From assembly GCF_003248355.1 (NCBI RefSeq), contig NZ_QKWY01000002.1, positions 496,001-560,000 on the forward strand: 64,000 bases of DNA. The letters run 5' to 3'. Positions 53,601-61,948 of this stretch are shown here, one piece after another. Made by a program: the position numbers and the translations under genes. The DNA comes from Streptomyces sp. AC1-42W. Lineage in GTDB: Bacteria > Actinomycetota > Actinomycetes > Streptomycetales > Streptomycetaceae. Each line of letters starts with the position of its first letter. The stretch's first letter is position 1. Under the pieces are notes generated by a model, which did no database searches, was not told the origin of the DNA, and saw only the letters and a program-made list of their open reading frames with translations.

Positions 53601-53826
53601 CGCGACCCCGGACACCTACGTCGAGCACGGCGAACTGCGGGCCGGCGGCGTCGAGCTGGACTGGCGGCGCACCCCGGACGGGGTGGTGCACGCCGCGACG
53701 CTGGAGGGCGTCGCGGCCGGGCTGGCCTGGTCGGCGGGCCAGTGGCCCCGCCGCTTCGAGGTCGCGGCCCTGCTGGAGGACCCGTCCCGCACGGAGGAGC
53801 TGGCCCGCGACCGCTGGTTCGACTGA
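50620..53826 (+). CDS. Hsp90/sacsin-like ATP-binding protein
   Basis: A 1,068-residue protein. The first 180 residues are a GHKL ATPase domain: VVELAQNAADAAARAG (N-box), ANTGAPLDATGVESLSTLRASAK and VGRFGVGFAAVLAVSD (G-box). This is the sacsin/Hsp90-like N-terminal type. The rest is a repetitive region of about 850 residues with no recognised domain. ATG 50620 follows AGAGGGAGC. Possible chaperone role; not characterised. It is 88 bp after the DUF3027 stop. Confidence 0.85.
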   Translation: MGINATEGDPFGTARLRRGVLDAWGAGPARFREDANAEEDLALGGYRDRLVVELAQNAADAAARAGVPGRLRLTLRPATDGAPAVLAAANTGAPLDATGVESLSTLRASAKREGHEGAVGRFGVGFAAVLAVSDEPAIVGRHGGVRWSLAEARELAGQAAIGSPGLGDELRRRDGHVPLLRLPLPAEGTAPDGYDTVVVLPLRDGVAEDLVGRLLAAVDDALLLTLTGLDEVTVETPEAVRTLRRSQHGPYTHIEDSAHGTHRWRTAAQHGPIEPALLTGRPLEERLRPHWSVTWAVPVDADGAPLHPRTAPVVHAPTPTDEPLGLPALLIATLPLDTTRRHPAPGPLTDFLVERAADAYAELLADWEPVSVATIGLVPGPLGQGGLDGALRGAILERLPRVAFLAPAAPRDPAAEPERWDGWDGEESVRKDTVALRPVEAEVVEGVGERTVTVLAEVLPCLLPAGLERRVELRTLGVARVPLTEAIDRLAGLERDPAWWRRLYDSLAGVDPDRLSGLPVPLAGTGSAGGDLEAPAPPRTTIGPRQVLLPVPDALSGPVLDRLGRLGLKVAHPDAAHPLLEKLGALPATPRAVLTTPQVRAAVAGSLDAGEIWDEDALDGDELVETVLTLVRDAGLEPSDEPWLGALALTDEDGELAPAGELVLPDSPFAAVMREGELALCDAELADRWGEQPLTACGVLAGFALVRATDVVLDPDELEPRDGDFAEPDDAGLLDAVDVWCEDILDQFPDSPVPPVATELVAVRDLDLVDDDAWPQALAMLARPPLRDALTQPVRVLLPDGTTRSVRPYTAWWLRGHPVLDGRRPAGLRAHRGDPRLAGLYDPADATGFEDAEVLRALGVRTSVDALLDEPGGAAELLGRLADEDRPVSGVQLHALYTALAALDPEQVTLPDALRAVVDGEVRVVDAADAVIADAPDLLPLTEGLPLLPVAPAHAAELAELFQVRRLGESVEAGVTSDGEEHEVPESVRVLLGPATPDTYVEHGELRAGGVELDWRRTPDGVVHAATLEGVAAGLAWSAGQWPRRFEVAALLEDPSRTEELARDRWFD

Positions 53827-53866
53827 ACCCGTACCGCACCGCCGCTCCTCCGCGCCGGGGGAGCGG

Positions 53867-56338
53867 CTACGCCCCGAACCGGCGGCCCACCAGCCGCCAC
53901 GCGTACTCCAGCGCCGCCGCCGCGACCACCGCGATGCCCACGGCCGTCCACGGCATTTGCGTGCCCACCAGCTTCAGCGCGAAGAAGTCCTGGAGCCACG
54001 GCACCGCCAGCACCACCAGGAACGCCAGCCCCATCGCGGCCACCAGGCAGATCCGCCACCAGGTGTAGGGCCGGGCGATGATCGCGAGCACCCACATCGA
54101 GACCAGGAACAGCGTCAGCGTGGCCGCGCTCGTCTCCGCGTCCAGCGCGCCCGTACCGGCGTAGTGGCTCCGGGCGATCAGATACGTCACGAAGGTCGCC
54201 GCGGCGGCGATGACGCCCGAGGGGATCGCGTACCGCATGACGCGGCGCACGAAGTGCGGATGGGCGCGCTCCTTGTTGGGGGCCAGCGCCAGGAAGAACG
54301 CCGGGACGCCGATCGTCAGCGTGGACAGCAGCGTCAGGTGGCGCGGCAGGAACGGGTACTCGACCTGGAAGCAGACCACGAGTACGGCCAGCAGCACCGA
54401 GTACACGGTCTTCGTCAGGAACAGCGTCGCCACCCGCGTGATGTTGCCGATCACCCGGCGGCCCTCGGCGACCACGGACGGCAGGGTCGCGAAGCTGTTG
54501 TTCAGCAGCACGATCTGGGCGACCGCGCGGGTCGCCTCGGAGCCCGAGCCCATCGAGACGCCGATGTCCGCGTCCTTGAGCGCGAGGACGTCGTTGACGC
54601 CGTCGCCGGTCATCGCGACGGTGTGCCCGCGCGACTGGAGCGCGGCGACCATCTCCCGCTTCTGCTGCGGGGTGACGCGGCCGAAGACCGCGTTCTCCTC
54701 CATCACCGTGGCCATCTCGTCCGGGTCCGCGGGCAGCCGCCGCGCGTCCACCGGGTGCTCCGCGCCCGGCATCCCGAGCTTCGCGGCGACCGCGCCGACG
54801 GAGACCGCGTTGTCCCCGGAGATCACCTTCGTGGCGACGCGCTGGTCCCCGAAGTAGGCGAGGGTCTGCCCGGCGTCCGGCCGCAGCCGCTGCTCCAGGA
54901 CGACCAGGGCGGCCGGTTCGGCGCCCTTCGCCGCGTCCGCGGCCTCCAGCTCGCCCCGCGCACGGGCCAGCAGCAGCACGCGCAGCCCCTGCTCGTTGAG
55001 CCGGTCCACCTCCGTGAGCGCCGGATCGTCCTCGGTGAGCAGCACGTCGGGGGCGCCCAGCAGCCAGGCGGAGGACGCGCCGCCGTCCTCGGTGAACGCG
55101 GCGCCGCTGTACTTGCGGGCGGAGGAGAACGGCAGCGTGCCTGTGACCTGCCAGCCGCCCTCCGCGGGCGCCGGGTAGGCGTCGATGATCGCCTGGAGGC
55201 TGGCGTTGGGGCGGGGCTCGGACGCGCCGAAGGCCCCCAGCACACGGCGCAGATACGGTTCGTCGGCGTCGCCGCCCAGCGCCCGCAGCTCCGTGACGTC
55301 CATGCCGCCCTCGGTGAGCGTGCCGGTCTTGTCCAGGCAGACGACGTCGACCCGGGCCAGGCCCTCGATGGCGGGCAGCTCCTGGACGAGGCACTGCTTG
55401 CGGCCCAGGCGCACGACGCCGATCGCGAAGGCCACCGAGGTCAGCAGGACCAGACCCTCCGGGATCATCGGGACGATCCCGCCGACCGTGCGGGCGATCG
55501 AGTCCTTGATGTTGTTGTCCTTGACCACCAGCTGGCTGATCACCAGCCCGATCGCGGTCGGCACCATCATCCAGGTGACGTACTTGAGGATCGTCGAGAT
55601 GCCGGTGCGCAGCTCGGAGCGGACGAGCGTGAAGCGGGACGCCTCCTCGGCGAGCTGCGCCGCGTACGCCTCGCGCCCGACCTTCGTCGCGGTGAACGCG
55701 CCGCCGCCGGCGACGACGAAGCTCCCCGACATCACCGTGTCGCCGGTCCGCTTGAGGACCGGGTCCGCCTCGCCGGTGAGCAGGGACTCGTCCACCTCCA
55801 GGCCGTCCGCCTCGGCGACCGTACCGTCCACGACGACCTTGTCGCCGGGGCCCAGCTCGACCAAGTCGCCCAGGACGATCTCGGAGGTGTGGATCGGGGC
55901 CGCCGTGCCGTCGCGCCGGACCACGGGCTTGGCCTCGCCGATGACCGCGAGGCTGTCCAGCGTCTTCTTGGCCCGCCACTCCTGCACGATGCCGATGCCG
56001 GTGTTGGCGACGATCACGAACCCGAACAGGCTGTCCTGGATCGGCGCCACGAACAGCATGATCACCCAGAGCACGCCGATGATCAGGTTGAACCGGGTGA
56101 AGACGTTGGCCCGGACGATCTCGGCCATCGACCGCGAGGACCGCACCGGTACGTCGTTGACCTCGCCGCGCGCGACCCGCTCGGCCACCTCCGCCGAGGT
56201 CAGCCCGCCCCCGGCGGGCGGGTCCGGCAGCTCGACCGGGTGGACCGGGTCGAGCTCCGCCCCGGCGTCGATCGTGGCCGGCCGCCCGGTGGCGCCGGTT
56301 CGCTGCTCCCCGGAGGGATTGGATGCCCGCTGCGTCAT
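53867..56338 (-). CDS. Cation-translocating P-type ATPase
   Basis: An 823-residue membrane ATPase. It has TGEADPV-type actuator residues, the PEGL motif in helix 4 (MIPEGLVLLTSVAFAIGV), phosphorylation motif DKTGTLT near residue 325, and GDGVNDVLALKDADIG. The PEGL motif differs from P1B (CPC) and heavy-metal ATPases and points to a Ca/Mg-like or unassigned P-type subgroup. The C-terminal six helices are present. Ion unknown. Confidence 0.92.
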   Translation of the reverse strand: MTQRASNPSGEQRTGATGRPATIDAGAELDPVHPVELPDPPAGGGLTSAEVAERVARGEVNDVPVRSSRSMAEIVRANVFTRFNLIIGVLWVIMLFVAPIQDSLFGFVIVANTGIGIVQEWRAKKTLDSLAVIGEAKPVVRRDGTAAPIHTSEIVLGDLVELGPGDKVVVDGTVAEADGLEVDESLLTGEADPVLKRTGDTVMSGSFVVAGGGAFTATKVGREAYAAQLAEEASRFTLVRSELRTGISTILKYVTWMMVPTAIGLVISQLVVKDNNIKDSIARTVGGIVPMIPEGLVLLTSVAFAIGVVRLGRKQCLVQELPAIEGLARVDVVCLDKTGTLTEGGMDVTELRALGGDADEPYLRRVLGAFGASEPRPNASLQAIIDAYPAPAEGGWQVTGTLPFSSARKYSGAAFTEDGGASSAWLLGAPDVLLTEDDPALTEVDRLNEQGLRVLLLARARGELEAADAAKGAEPAALVVLEQRLRPDAGQTLAYFGDQRVATKVISGDNAVSVGAVAAKLGMPGAEHPVDARRLPADPDEMATVMEENAVFGRVTPQQKREMVAALQSRGHTVAMTGDGVNDVLALKDADIGVSMGSGSEATRAVAQIVLLNNSFATLPSVVAEGRRVIGNITRVATLFLTKTVYSVLLAVLVVCFQVEYPFLPRHLTLLSTLTIGVPAFFLALAPNKERAHPHFVRRVMRYAIPSGVIAAAATFVTYLIARSHYAGTGALDAETSAATLTLFLVSMWVLAIIARPYTWWRICLVAAMGLAFLVVLAVPWLQDFFALKLVGTQMPWTAVGIAVVAAAALEYAWRLVGRRFGA

Positions 56339-56439
56339 GGTTCAGACGGTACGGGTGGAACGTCCGCGACACCCGCCGGGGGTACGAAGATCAGACCGGG
56401 GGAGGAGAGAAATGGTCCCGTGGTTGTACGGGCGGGGCC

Positions 56440-56724
56440 TTATTCGGCCTGCGGGCCCGCCGCCGTCTCCGTCTCCGCCGCGGCTGCCGCGCGCTTGAGG
56501 GCCGCGTCGCGGCCGCGTACGTACCAGATGCCGATCAGGCCCAGGCCCGCGCCGGCCAGGCAGGTCCACACCCACCACAGGCGGCCGTGGTCGTCGAACC
56601 AGTTGTAGAACGGGATCTGGACGAGGAAGAGGACGAACCAGAGGATCGTGCCGCCGGTGATCGTCGCGACGATCGGGCCCTCCAGGGGCTCCGGTGCCTC
56701 GTGCTTCGGTGTCCACTTCGCCAT
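56440..56724 (-). CDS. DUF2530 family membrane protein
   Basis: A 94-residue protein starting MAKWTPKHEAPEPLEGPIVATITGGTILWFVLFLVQIPFY, with two transmembrane segments and the FDDHGRLWW loop. I recognise this as DUF2530. ATG 56724 was chosen over a longer upstream frame (to 57000) that reaches into the NCS2 gene. Function unknown. Confidence 0.88.
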   Translation of the reverse strand: MAKWTPKHEAPEPLEGPIVATITGGTILWFVLFLVQIPFYNWFDDHGRLWWVWTCLAGAGLGLIGIWYVRGRDAALKRAAAAAETETAAGPQAE

Positions 56725-56749
56725 GCGGTCAGTGTATGCGGCCCATACA

Positions 56750-56917
56750 CGAGCGTCGCCGGGCCGGTCGGGCGAAGGGTCTACGCGCGGAGATAGCGAT
56801 CTTCGCCTTATGTATTCATACTGAATCTGCTTCAGACTGGCTCGAATTATTCGTGTGAAAGTCCAAAGCTGACCACTTTTAACCCCTTGTGCGTACGTAC
56901 TGATACTGAGGTCATCC
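56750..56917 (+). promoter_or_regulatory. AT-richer promoter region of the NCS2 permease gene
   Basis: This stretch is clearly lower in GC than its surroundings, with TATTCATACT and TTTTAACCCC, and a CTGAA-TCTGC-TTCAG inverted repeat at 56821-56835. I compared it with the purine riboswitch pattern and saw no match. No exact -10/-35 is asserted. Confidence 0.4.
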
Positions 56918-58372
56918 ATGTCCCCCTCGGCCACCGCCAAGGTCGATGCCACGCCGCCCCCGGCTCCCCAGCCCTCCGGCGGCCTGGACCGCTTCTTCAA
57001 GATCTCCGAGCGGGGGTCGACGGTAGGCCGCGAGATCCGTGGCGGATTCGCGACCTTCTTCGCGATGGCCTACATCATCGTGCTGAACCCGATCATCCTC
57101 GGCAGCGCGAAGGACGTGAACGAGCAGTTCCTCAACGGCGGCCAGCTGGTCACCGCGACCGTCATCACCGCCGCGTTCTCCACGCTGCTCATGGGCGTCA
57201 TCGGCAACGTGCCGATCGCGCTGGCGGCCGGGCTCGGCGTCAACACCGTCGTCGCCCTCCAGCTCGCCCCCCGGATGACCTGGCCGGACGCCATGGGCAT
57301 GGTGGTCCTCGCGGGCATCGTGGTCATGCTGCTGGTCGCGACCGGCCTGCGGGAACGGGTGATGACCGCCGTACCGGGGTCGCTCCGCAAGGGCATCGCC
57401 ATCGGTATCGGCCTGTTCATCCTGCTGATCGGCCTGGTGGACTCGGGCTTCGTCTCCCGCATCCCCGACAAGGCGATGACCACGGTCCCGCTCCAGCTCG
57501 GCGGCGACGGCCACCTCAACGGCTGGCCGGTCCTGATCTTCGTCCTCGGCGCGCTGCTCACGCTGATCCTGCTCGTCCGCAAGGTGCCGGGCGCGATCCT
57601 GATCTCCATCGTGGCGATGACCGTCCTCGCGCTGGTCGTCAACGCCGTGGCGGACCTGCCGGCCAAGGCGTGGGGGCTGACCGTCCCGGAGTGGCCGGGC
57701 AATCCGGTGTCGACGCCGGACTTCGGGCTGCTGGGTGAGTTCAGCCTGTTCGGCGGCTTCCAGAAGGTCGGCGTGCTGACCGGCATCCTGTTCGTCTTCA
57801 CCGTGCTGCTGTCCTGCTTCTTCGACGCGATGGGCACCATCCTCGGCGTCGGCGACGAGGCGAAGCTGACGGACCCCGAGGGCAACTTCCCCGGCATCAA
57901 CAAGGTGCTGTTCATCGACGGTGTCGCGGTCGCCGCGGGCGGTGCCAGCTCCTCGTCCGCCTCGACCTGCTTCGTGGAGTCCACGGCCGGCGTCGGCGAG
58001 GGGGCCCGTACGGGGCTGGCCGGCGTCGTCACGGGCCTGCTGTTCACGGTGGCGCTGTTCCTCACGCCGCTGGCGACCATGGTCCCGTCGCAGGCGGCCA
58101 CCCCCGCGCTGCTCGCGGTGGGCTTCCTGATCATCGCCGGTTCGGTGCGGGACATCGACTGGAGCGACTACACGCTCGCGATCCCGGCGTTCCTCGCCAT
58201 GGTCATGATGCCGTTCACGTACTCGATCACCAACGGCATCGGCATCGGCTTCATCGCGTTCAGCGTGCTGCGGCTGGCCGCCGGGCGCGGTCGCGAGGTG
58301 CCGGTGGCCATGTACGTCGTGTCGGCGGTCTTCGTCTTCTACTACATGATGCCCGCGCTGGGCCTCACGTAA
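56918..58372 (+). CDS. NCS2 family purine/guanine-hypoxanthine permease (AzgA-like)
   Basis: A 484-residue membrane protein of the AzgA branch: RGSTVGREIRGGFATFFAMAYIIVLNPIIL, ALAAGLGVNTVVAL, and SCFFDAMGTILGVGDEAKLTDPEGNFPGINKVLFIDG followed by GGASSSSASTCFVESTAGVGEGARTGLAGVV, the substrate-binding helix pair. It imports purine bases by proton symport. ATG 56918. Confidence 0.93.
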   Translation: MSPSATAKVDATPPPAPQPSGGLDRFFKISERGSTVGREIRGGFATFFAMAYIIVLNPIILGSAKDVNEQFLNGGQLVTATVITAAFSTLLMGVIGNVPIALAAGLGVNTVVALQLAPRMTWPDAMGMVVLAGIVVMLLVATGLRERVMTAVPGSLRKGIAIGIGLFILLIGLVDSGFVSRIPDKAMTTVPLQLGGDGHLNGWPVLIFVLGALLTLILLVRKVPGAILISIVAMTVLALVVNAVADLPAKAWGLTVPEWPGNPVSTPDFGLLGEFSLFGGFQKVGVLTGILFVFTVLLSCFFDAMGTILGVGDEAKLTDPEGNFPGINKVLFIDGVAVAAGGASSSSASTCFVESTAGVGEGARTGLAGVVTGLLFTVALFLTPLATMVPSQAATPALLAVGFLIIAGSVRDIDWSDYTLAIPAFLAMVMMPFTYSITNGIGIGFIAFSVLRLAAGRGREVPVAMYVVSAVFVFYYMMPALGLT

Positions 58373-58383
58373 GGGCGTCGCGG

Positions 58384-58402
58384 GGCCGGCGGTCAGCCGG
58401 CC
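58384..58402. terminator. Short hairpin between convergent NCS2 and RHH genes
   Basis: GGCCGGC pairs with GCCGGCC around 5 bases, overlapping the 3' end of the minus-strand gene. Weak but well placed. Confidence 0.4.
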
Positions 58403-58581
58403 TCGTCGGCGTAGAACTTCTCCGTCTCCTCGACGGCCGACTGGAAACGTTCGTCGAAGTCGTCGCGAATGAGCGTCCGGACCACATAGTCCTGGACGCT
58501 CATTCCGCGTTTTGCGGCATGCTGCTTGAGCCGGTCGAGCAGCTCACCGTCTATGCGCAGGCTGAGCACTGTCGATCCCAT
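58393..58581 (-). CDS. Ribbon-helix-helix DNA-binding protein
   Basis: A 62-residue protein beginning GSTVLSLRIDGELLDRLKQHAAKRGMSVQDYVVRTL, the classical RHH fold of CopG/Arc-type repressors and antitoxins. The C-terminal DDFDERFQSAVEETEKFYADEAG could bind a toxin, but no toxin gene is adjacent on the same strand. It is divergent from the MarR gene. Confidence 0.82.
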   Translation of the reverse strand: MGSTVLSLRIDGELLDRLKQHAAKRGMSVQDYVVRTLIRDDFDERFQSAVEETEKFYADEAG

Positions 58582-58716
58582 GGCATGCAGGGTTACGTCC
58601 CGCAGGCCCGTCGTGCGTGATTTTCCACCGCCGACTCACTCGTTCGGGTGATCGATTGGTGGTCTCGCCAGGTGATCCCGCTCTCGCGCGTGTAACACAA
58701 GTGGTCTTTAGAGTAG

Positions 58717-58728
58717 GTAATGAGTTAC
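58717..58728. promoter_or_regulatory. Candidate MarR operator
   Basis: GTAATGAGTTAC (GTAA-TGAG-TTAC) lies 11 bp before the MarR start, overlapping its promoter region and close to TAGAGT, a possible -10. The symmetry and position suggest autoregulation. Confidence 0.45.
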
Positions 58729-58738
58729 GCTAACAAAC

Positions 58739-59179
58739 ATGCCTGACCTGATCCACGACAGCGACAGTGCCGCCGCCGTGAGCTCCCTTCGTTCCGCCGT
58801 CATGCTGCTCGGCCGGCGCCTCAAGCACCAGCGCGTCGACGAGTCGCTCAGCCCGACCGAGATGTCGGTGCTCGGGACCCTCGCCCGTTGTGGTTCGGCC
58901 ACTCCCGGTGAGCTCGCCCGCAAGGAGCACGTACAGCCTCCGTCGATGACCCGCATCGTCGCGTTGCTGGAATCGAAGGGCCTGGTCAGGCTGGAACCGC
59001 ACCCCGACGACCGTCGCCAGAAGGTGGTCAGCCAGACCGAGCGGGCCGAGGCCATGCTCGCCGAGAGCCGCAAGAAGCGGAACGCCTGGCTCACCACCCT
59101 GGCCGAGGGCCTGGACGAGGACGAGTGGGAGACGCTGCGCAACGCGGCGCCCGTGCTGGAGAAGCTGGCCCACCTGTAG
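58739..59179 (+). CDS. MarR family transcriptional regulator
   Basis: A 146-residue winged-helix regulator. VLGTLARCGSATPGELARKEHVQPPSMTRIVALLESKGLVRLEPHPDDRRQKVVSQTERAEAML contains the HTH and the DxR(R/Q) wing. ATG 58739. The MFS gene starts 57 bp downstream, an arrangement typical of a MarR-controlled exporter. Confidence 0.93.
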   Translation: MPDLIHDSDSAAAVSSLRSAVMLLGRRLKHQRVDESLSPTEMSVLGTLARCGSATPGELARKEHVQPPSMTRIVALLESKGLVRLEPHPDDRRQKVVSQTERAEAMLAESRKKRNAWLTTLAEGLDEDEWETLRNAAPVLEKLAHL

Positions 59180-59236
59180 GCCCGTACCGGGCCCTCGTCA
59201 GTCACACACCGTTCACGCCCGAGGAGGCGAACCCTT

Positions 59237-60571
59237 TTGAGTACGGGAACCGGAGCAGACTCCGCCCCCGCACCGACTTCCACCCACGAGAGCAAGACCG
59301 GCGGGACCTTCTCGTCGCTGAAGATACGCAACTACCGCCTGTTCGCCACGGGCGCCGTGATCTCCAACACCGGTACCTGGATGTCCCGCATCACGCAGGA
59401 CTGGCTCGTCCTGAGCCTCACCGGGTCCGCCGCGGCCGTGGGCATCACCACGGCCCTCCAGTTCCTCCCCATGCTGCTGTTCGGCCTGTACGGCGGTGTC
59501 ATCGCCGACCGGGTGCCGAAGCGGCAGCTCCTGCTCGTCAGCCAGGCGGCCCTCGGCGCCTGCGGCGTCGTGCTCGCCGCCCTCACGCTCTCCGGCGTGG
59601 TGCAGGTGTGGCACGTCTATCTCATCGCGTTCCTGCTCGGCATGGTCACCGTCGTCGACAACCCGGCGCGGCAGGCCTTCGTCTCCGAGATGGTCGGCCC
59701 CGCCCAGCTGCGCAACGCGGTCAGCCTGAACTCGGCGAACTTCCAGTCCGCCCGGCTCATCGGCCCCGCCGTCGCCGGTGTGCTGATCACCACGGTCGGC
59801 AGCGGCTGGGCCTTCATGTTCAACGGTCTCTCGTTCGCCGCCCCGATCATCGGCCTGCTGATGATGCGCCCCGCCGAGCTGCACAAGGCCGTCATCGTGC
59901 CGCGCGCCAAGGGCCAGCTGCGGGAAGGGCTGCGGTACGTCTCGGGCCGCCCCGAGCTGGTCTGGCCCATCGTCCTGGTCGGCTTCGTCGGCACCTTCGG
60001 CTTCAACTTCCCGATCTGGCTGACGGCCTTCGCGGACGAGATCTTCCACGGCGGCGCCGGGATGTACTCGTTCTTCAACATCCTCATGGCCGCCGGCTCG
60101 CTGGCCGGCGCCCTGCTCGCCGCCCGCCGCCGCTCCTCGCGGCTGCGGATGCTGGTCGTCGCCGCCACGGCTTTCGGCCTGCTGGAGATCGTCGCGGCGC
60201 TCGCACCGGCCGTCTGGATCTTCGCGCTGCTGCTCGTCCCGATCGGCATGATCGGCCTGACGACCAACATCAGCGCCAACACCAGCGTCCAGATGGCGTC
60301 CGACCCGGCCATGCGGGGCCGGGTGATGAGCCTGTACATGATGGTGTTCGTCGGCGGTACGCCGGTCGGCGCCCCGATCGTCGGCTGGATCAGCGACGCG
60401 TACGGCGCCCGCACCGGCATGGTGTTCGGCGGCGCGCTGTCCATGCTGGCGGCCCTCGTCATCGGCGCGATCCTGGTCCGCGTCGGCGGCCTGCGCCTCA
60501 AGGTGGGCCTGCACCAGGGCCGCCCCCAGGTGCGCGTGGTGCCGCGCGAGCGCCTCGCCACGGTGGCGTAG
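59237..60571 (+). CDS. MFS transporter, MarR-linked
   Basis: A 444-residue membrane protein with 12 predicted helices. FATGAVISNTGTWMSRITQDWLVLSLTGSAAAVG and GLYGGVIADRVPKRQLLL (the MFS A-motif, with GxxADRxxRR-like pattern) identify it as a drug-type exporter. The start TTG at 59237 follows GAGGAGG. It probably exports a small toxic molecule sensed by the upstream MarR. Substrate unknown. Confidence 0.92.
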   Translation: MSTGTGADSAPAPTSTHESKTGGTFSSLKIRNYRLFATGAVISNTGTWMSRITQDWLVLSLTGSAAAVGITTALQFLPMLLFGLYGGVIADRVPKRQLLLVSQAALGACGVVLAALTLSGVVQVWHVYLIAFLLGMVTVVDNPARQAFVSEMVGPAQLRNAVSLNSANFQSARLIGPAVAGVLITTVGSGWAFMFNGLSFAAPIIGLLMMRPAELHKAVIVPRAKGQLREGLRYVSGRPELVWPIVLVGFVGTFGFNFPIWLTAFADEIFHGGAGMYSFFNILMAAGSLAGALLAARRRSSRLRMLVVAATAFGLLEIVAALAPAVWIFALLLVPIGMIGLTTNISANTSVQMASDPAMRGRVMSLYMMVFVGGTPVGAPIVGWISDAYGARTGMVFGGALSMLAALVIGAILVRVGGLRLKVGLHQGRPQVRVVPRERLATVA

Positions 60572-60589
60572 CCCTACGCGGACGCCTCG

Positions 60590-60623
60590 GCGGCCCCGTC
60601 CCGGTGCTCCGGGGCGGGGCCGC
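60590..60623 (+). terminator. Terminator after MFS gene
   Basis: GCGGCCCCG (60590-60598) pairs with CGGGGCCGC (60615-60623), with further CCGG pairing inside. It lies 18 bp after the MFS stop. Confidence 0.65.
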
Positions 60624-60661
60624 TTCGTGGTCACGGGGGCCAGTCCGGTTACGCTCGTCGG

Positions 60662-60748
60662 GTGGACCCGAAGACCAGAAACCGCGTCATGGCCGTGGTG
60701 CTCGTGCTGATGTTCGCCGTCGTCGCCGTGGCAGCCGCCTTCGGCTAG
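60662..60748 (+). CDS. 28-residue membrane peptide, possibly leaderless
   Basis: GTG 60662 to TAG 60748 encodes MDPKTRNRVMAVVLVL followed by MFAVVAVAAAFG, a basic start then one hydrophobic helix. No Shine-Dalgarno is present, but TTACGCT is 7 bases upstream, fitting a -10 box for a leaderless mRNA. The position after a terminator argues for its own promoter. The reading frame is short, so support is moderate. Confidence 0.5.
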   Translation: MDPKTRNRVMAVVLVLMFAVVAVAAAFG

Positions 60749-60899
60749 GCCAGGGCAGGCCCTGCCCTGCCAGGAGTGTGCGTCCCGGAGGCCCCTGTGG
60801 GCCTCGCGCGTCGCGTCGTAGAGGCATCCGGGGGGACTTCCGTCGGCATCGCCGGGCTTCCTTGCCTGGAGGGCGCTCGAAGCAGTTGGCTGGTGGACC

Positions 60900-61889
60900 A
60901 TGAAGTACACCCAGCTCGGACGTACTGGTCTCAAGGTCAGCCGACTCGTCCTCGGCACGATGAACTTCGGTCCGCAGACCGACGAGTCGGCCAGTCACAG
61001 CATCCTGGACGCCGCGCTCGACGCGGGTCTGAACTTCGTGGACACCGCAAATGTGTACGGGTGGGGCGAGAACAAGGGCCGCACCGAGGAGATCATCGGT
61101 AACTGGTTCGCCCAGGGCGGCGACCGGCGTGACAAAACCGTGCTCGCCACCAAGGTGTACGGGAACATGGCGGGCGACGGCGAGCCGTGGCCCAACCACG
61201 ACAGGCTCTCCGCAGCGAATATCCGCCGGGCCGTCGATGCCTCCCTCAAGCGGTTGCAGACCGACTACATCGACGTCTACCAGTTCCATCACATCGACCG
61301 GTCGACGCCGTTCGAAGAGATCTGGCAGGCGATCGACGTCCTGGTTCAGCAGGGCAAGATCCTCTACGCGGGGTCATCCAACTTTCCTGGCTACAAGATC
61401 GCCCAGGCCAATGAGGTCGCAGCCCGGCGCGGAACGTACGGCCTGGTCAGCGAGCAGTGCCTCTACAACCTCGCCGAGCGCCGTGCCGAGATGGAAGTCA
61501 TTCCAGCCGCACAGGATTACGGCCTGGGTGTCATTCCGTGGTCCCCGCTCCACGGGGGGCTGCTCGGCGGTGTCCTGCAGAAGGAGTCCGGGCAGGGACG
61601 TCGCGCCGGCGGTCGCGCGGCAGAAGCCCTCAAGGACGCCGGAACGCGTGAGCAGATCCAGGCGTACGAAGACCTCCTCGGCGAGAACGGCCTCCAGCCC
61701 GGCGAAGTGGCGCTCGCGTGGTTGTTGACCCGTCCTGGCGTCACCGGCCCCATTGTCGGTCCCCGTACCGCTGAGCAGCTGGAAAGTGCCGTCAGGGCCC
61801 TGGAACTGGAACTGAGCGACGAGATTCTTGCGGGGCTGGACGACATCTTCCCGGGACCGGGGCCATCCCCCGAGGCATTCGCCTGGTGA
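60900..61889 (+). CDS. Aldo/keto reductase
   Basis: A 329-residue TIM-barrel NADPH-dependent reductase. MKYTQLGRTGLKVSRLVLGTMNFG opens the barrel; FVDTANVYGWGENKGRTEEIIG carries catalytic Asp and Tyr; VLATKVYGNM holds the Lys; and QFHHIDRSTPFEEIWQAID the His. GPIVGPRTAEQLESAVRALELEL is the cofactor segment. Substrate probably an aldehyde or ketone; not specific. Confidence 0.93.
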   Translation: MKYTQLGRTGLKVSRLVLGTMNFGPQTDESASHSILDAALDAGLNFVDTANVYGWGENKGRTEEIIGNWFAQGGDRRDKTVLATKVYGNMAGDGEPWPNHDRLSAANIRRAVDASLKRLQTDYIDVYQFHHIDRSTPFEEIWQAIDVLVQQGKILYAGSSNFPGYKIAQANEVAARRGTYGLVSEQCLYNLAERRAEMEVIPAAQDYGLGVIPWSPLHGGLLGGVLQKESGQGRRAGGRAAEALKDAGTREQIQAYEDLLGENGLQPGEVALAWLLTRPGVTGPIVGPRTAEQLESAVRALELELSDEILAGLDDIFPGPGPSPEAFAW

Positions 61890-61948
61890 GCGGACCGGGC
61901 AACGTGGTGGGGCGCCGCTGCCCGACCTGTCGGTGAAGAGTGTGGGCA

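Noticed and set aside
56750..56917. Purine riboswitch before the NCS2 permease
   Set aside because: The conserved core and loop sequences are absent.
58393..59179. Toxin-antitoxin pair formed by the RHH and MarR genes
   Set aside because: The genes are divergent and the second is a clear MarR regulator coupled to a transporter; no toxin gene is adjacent.
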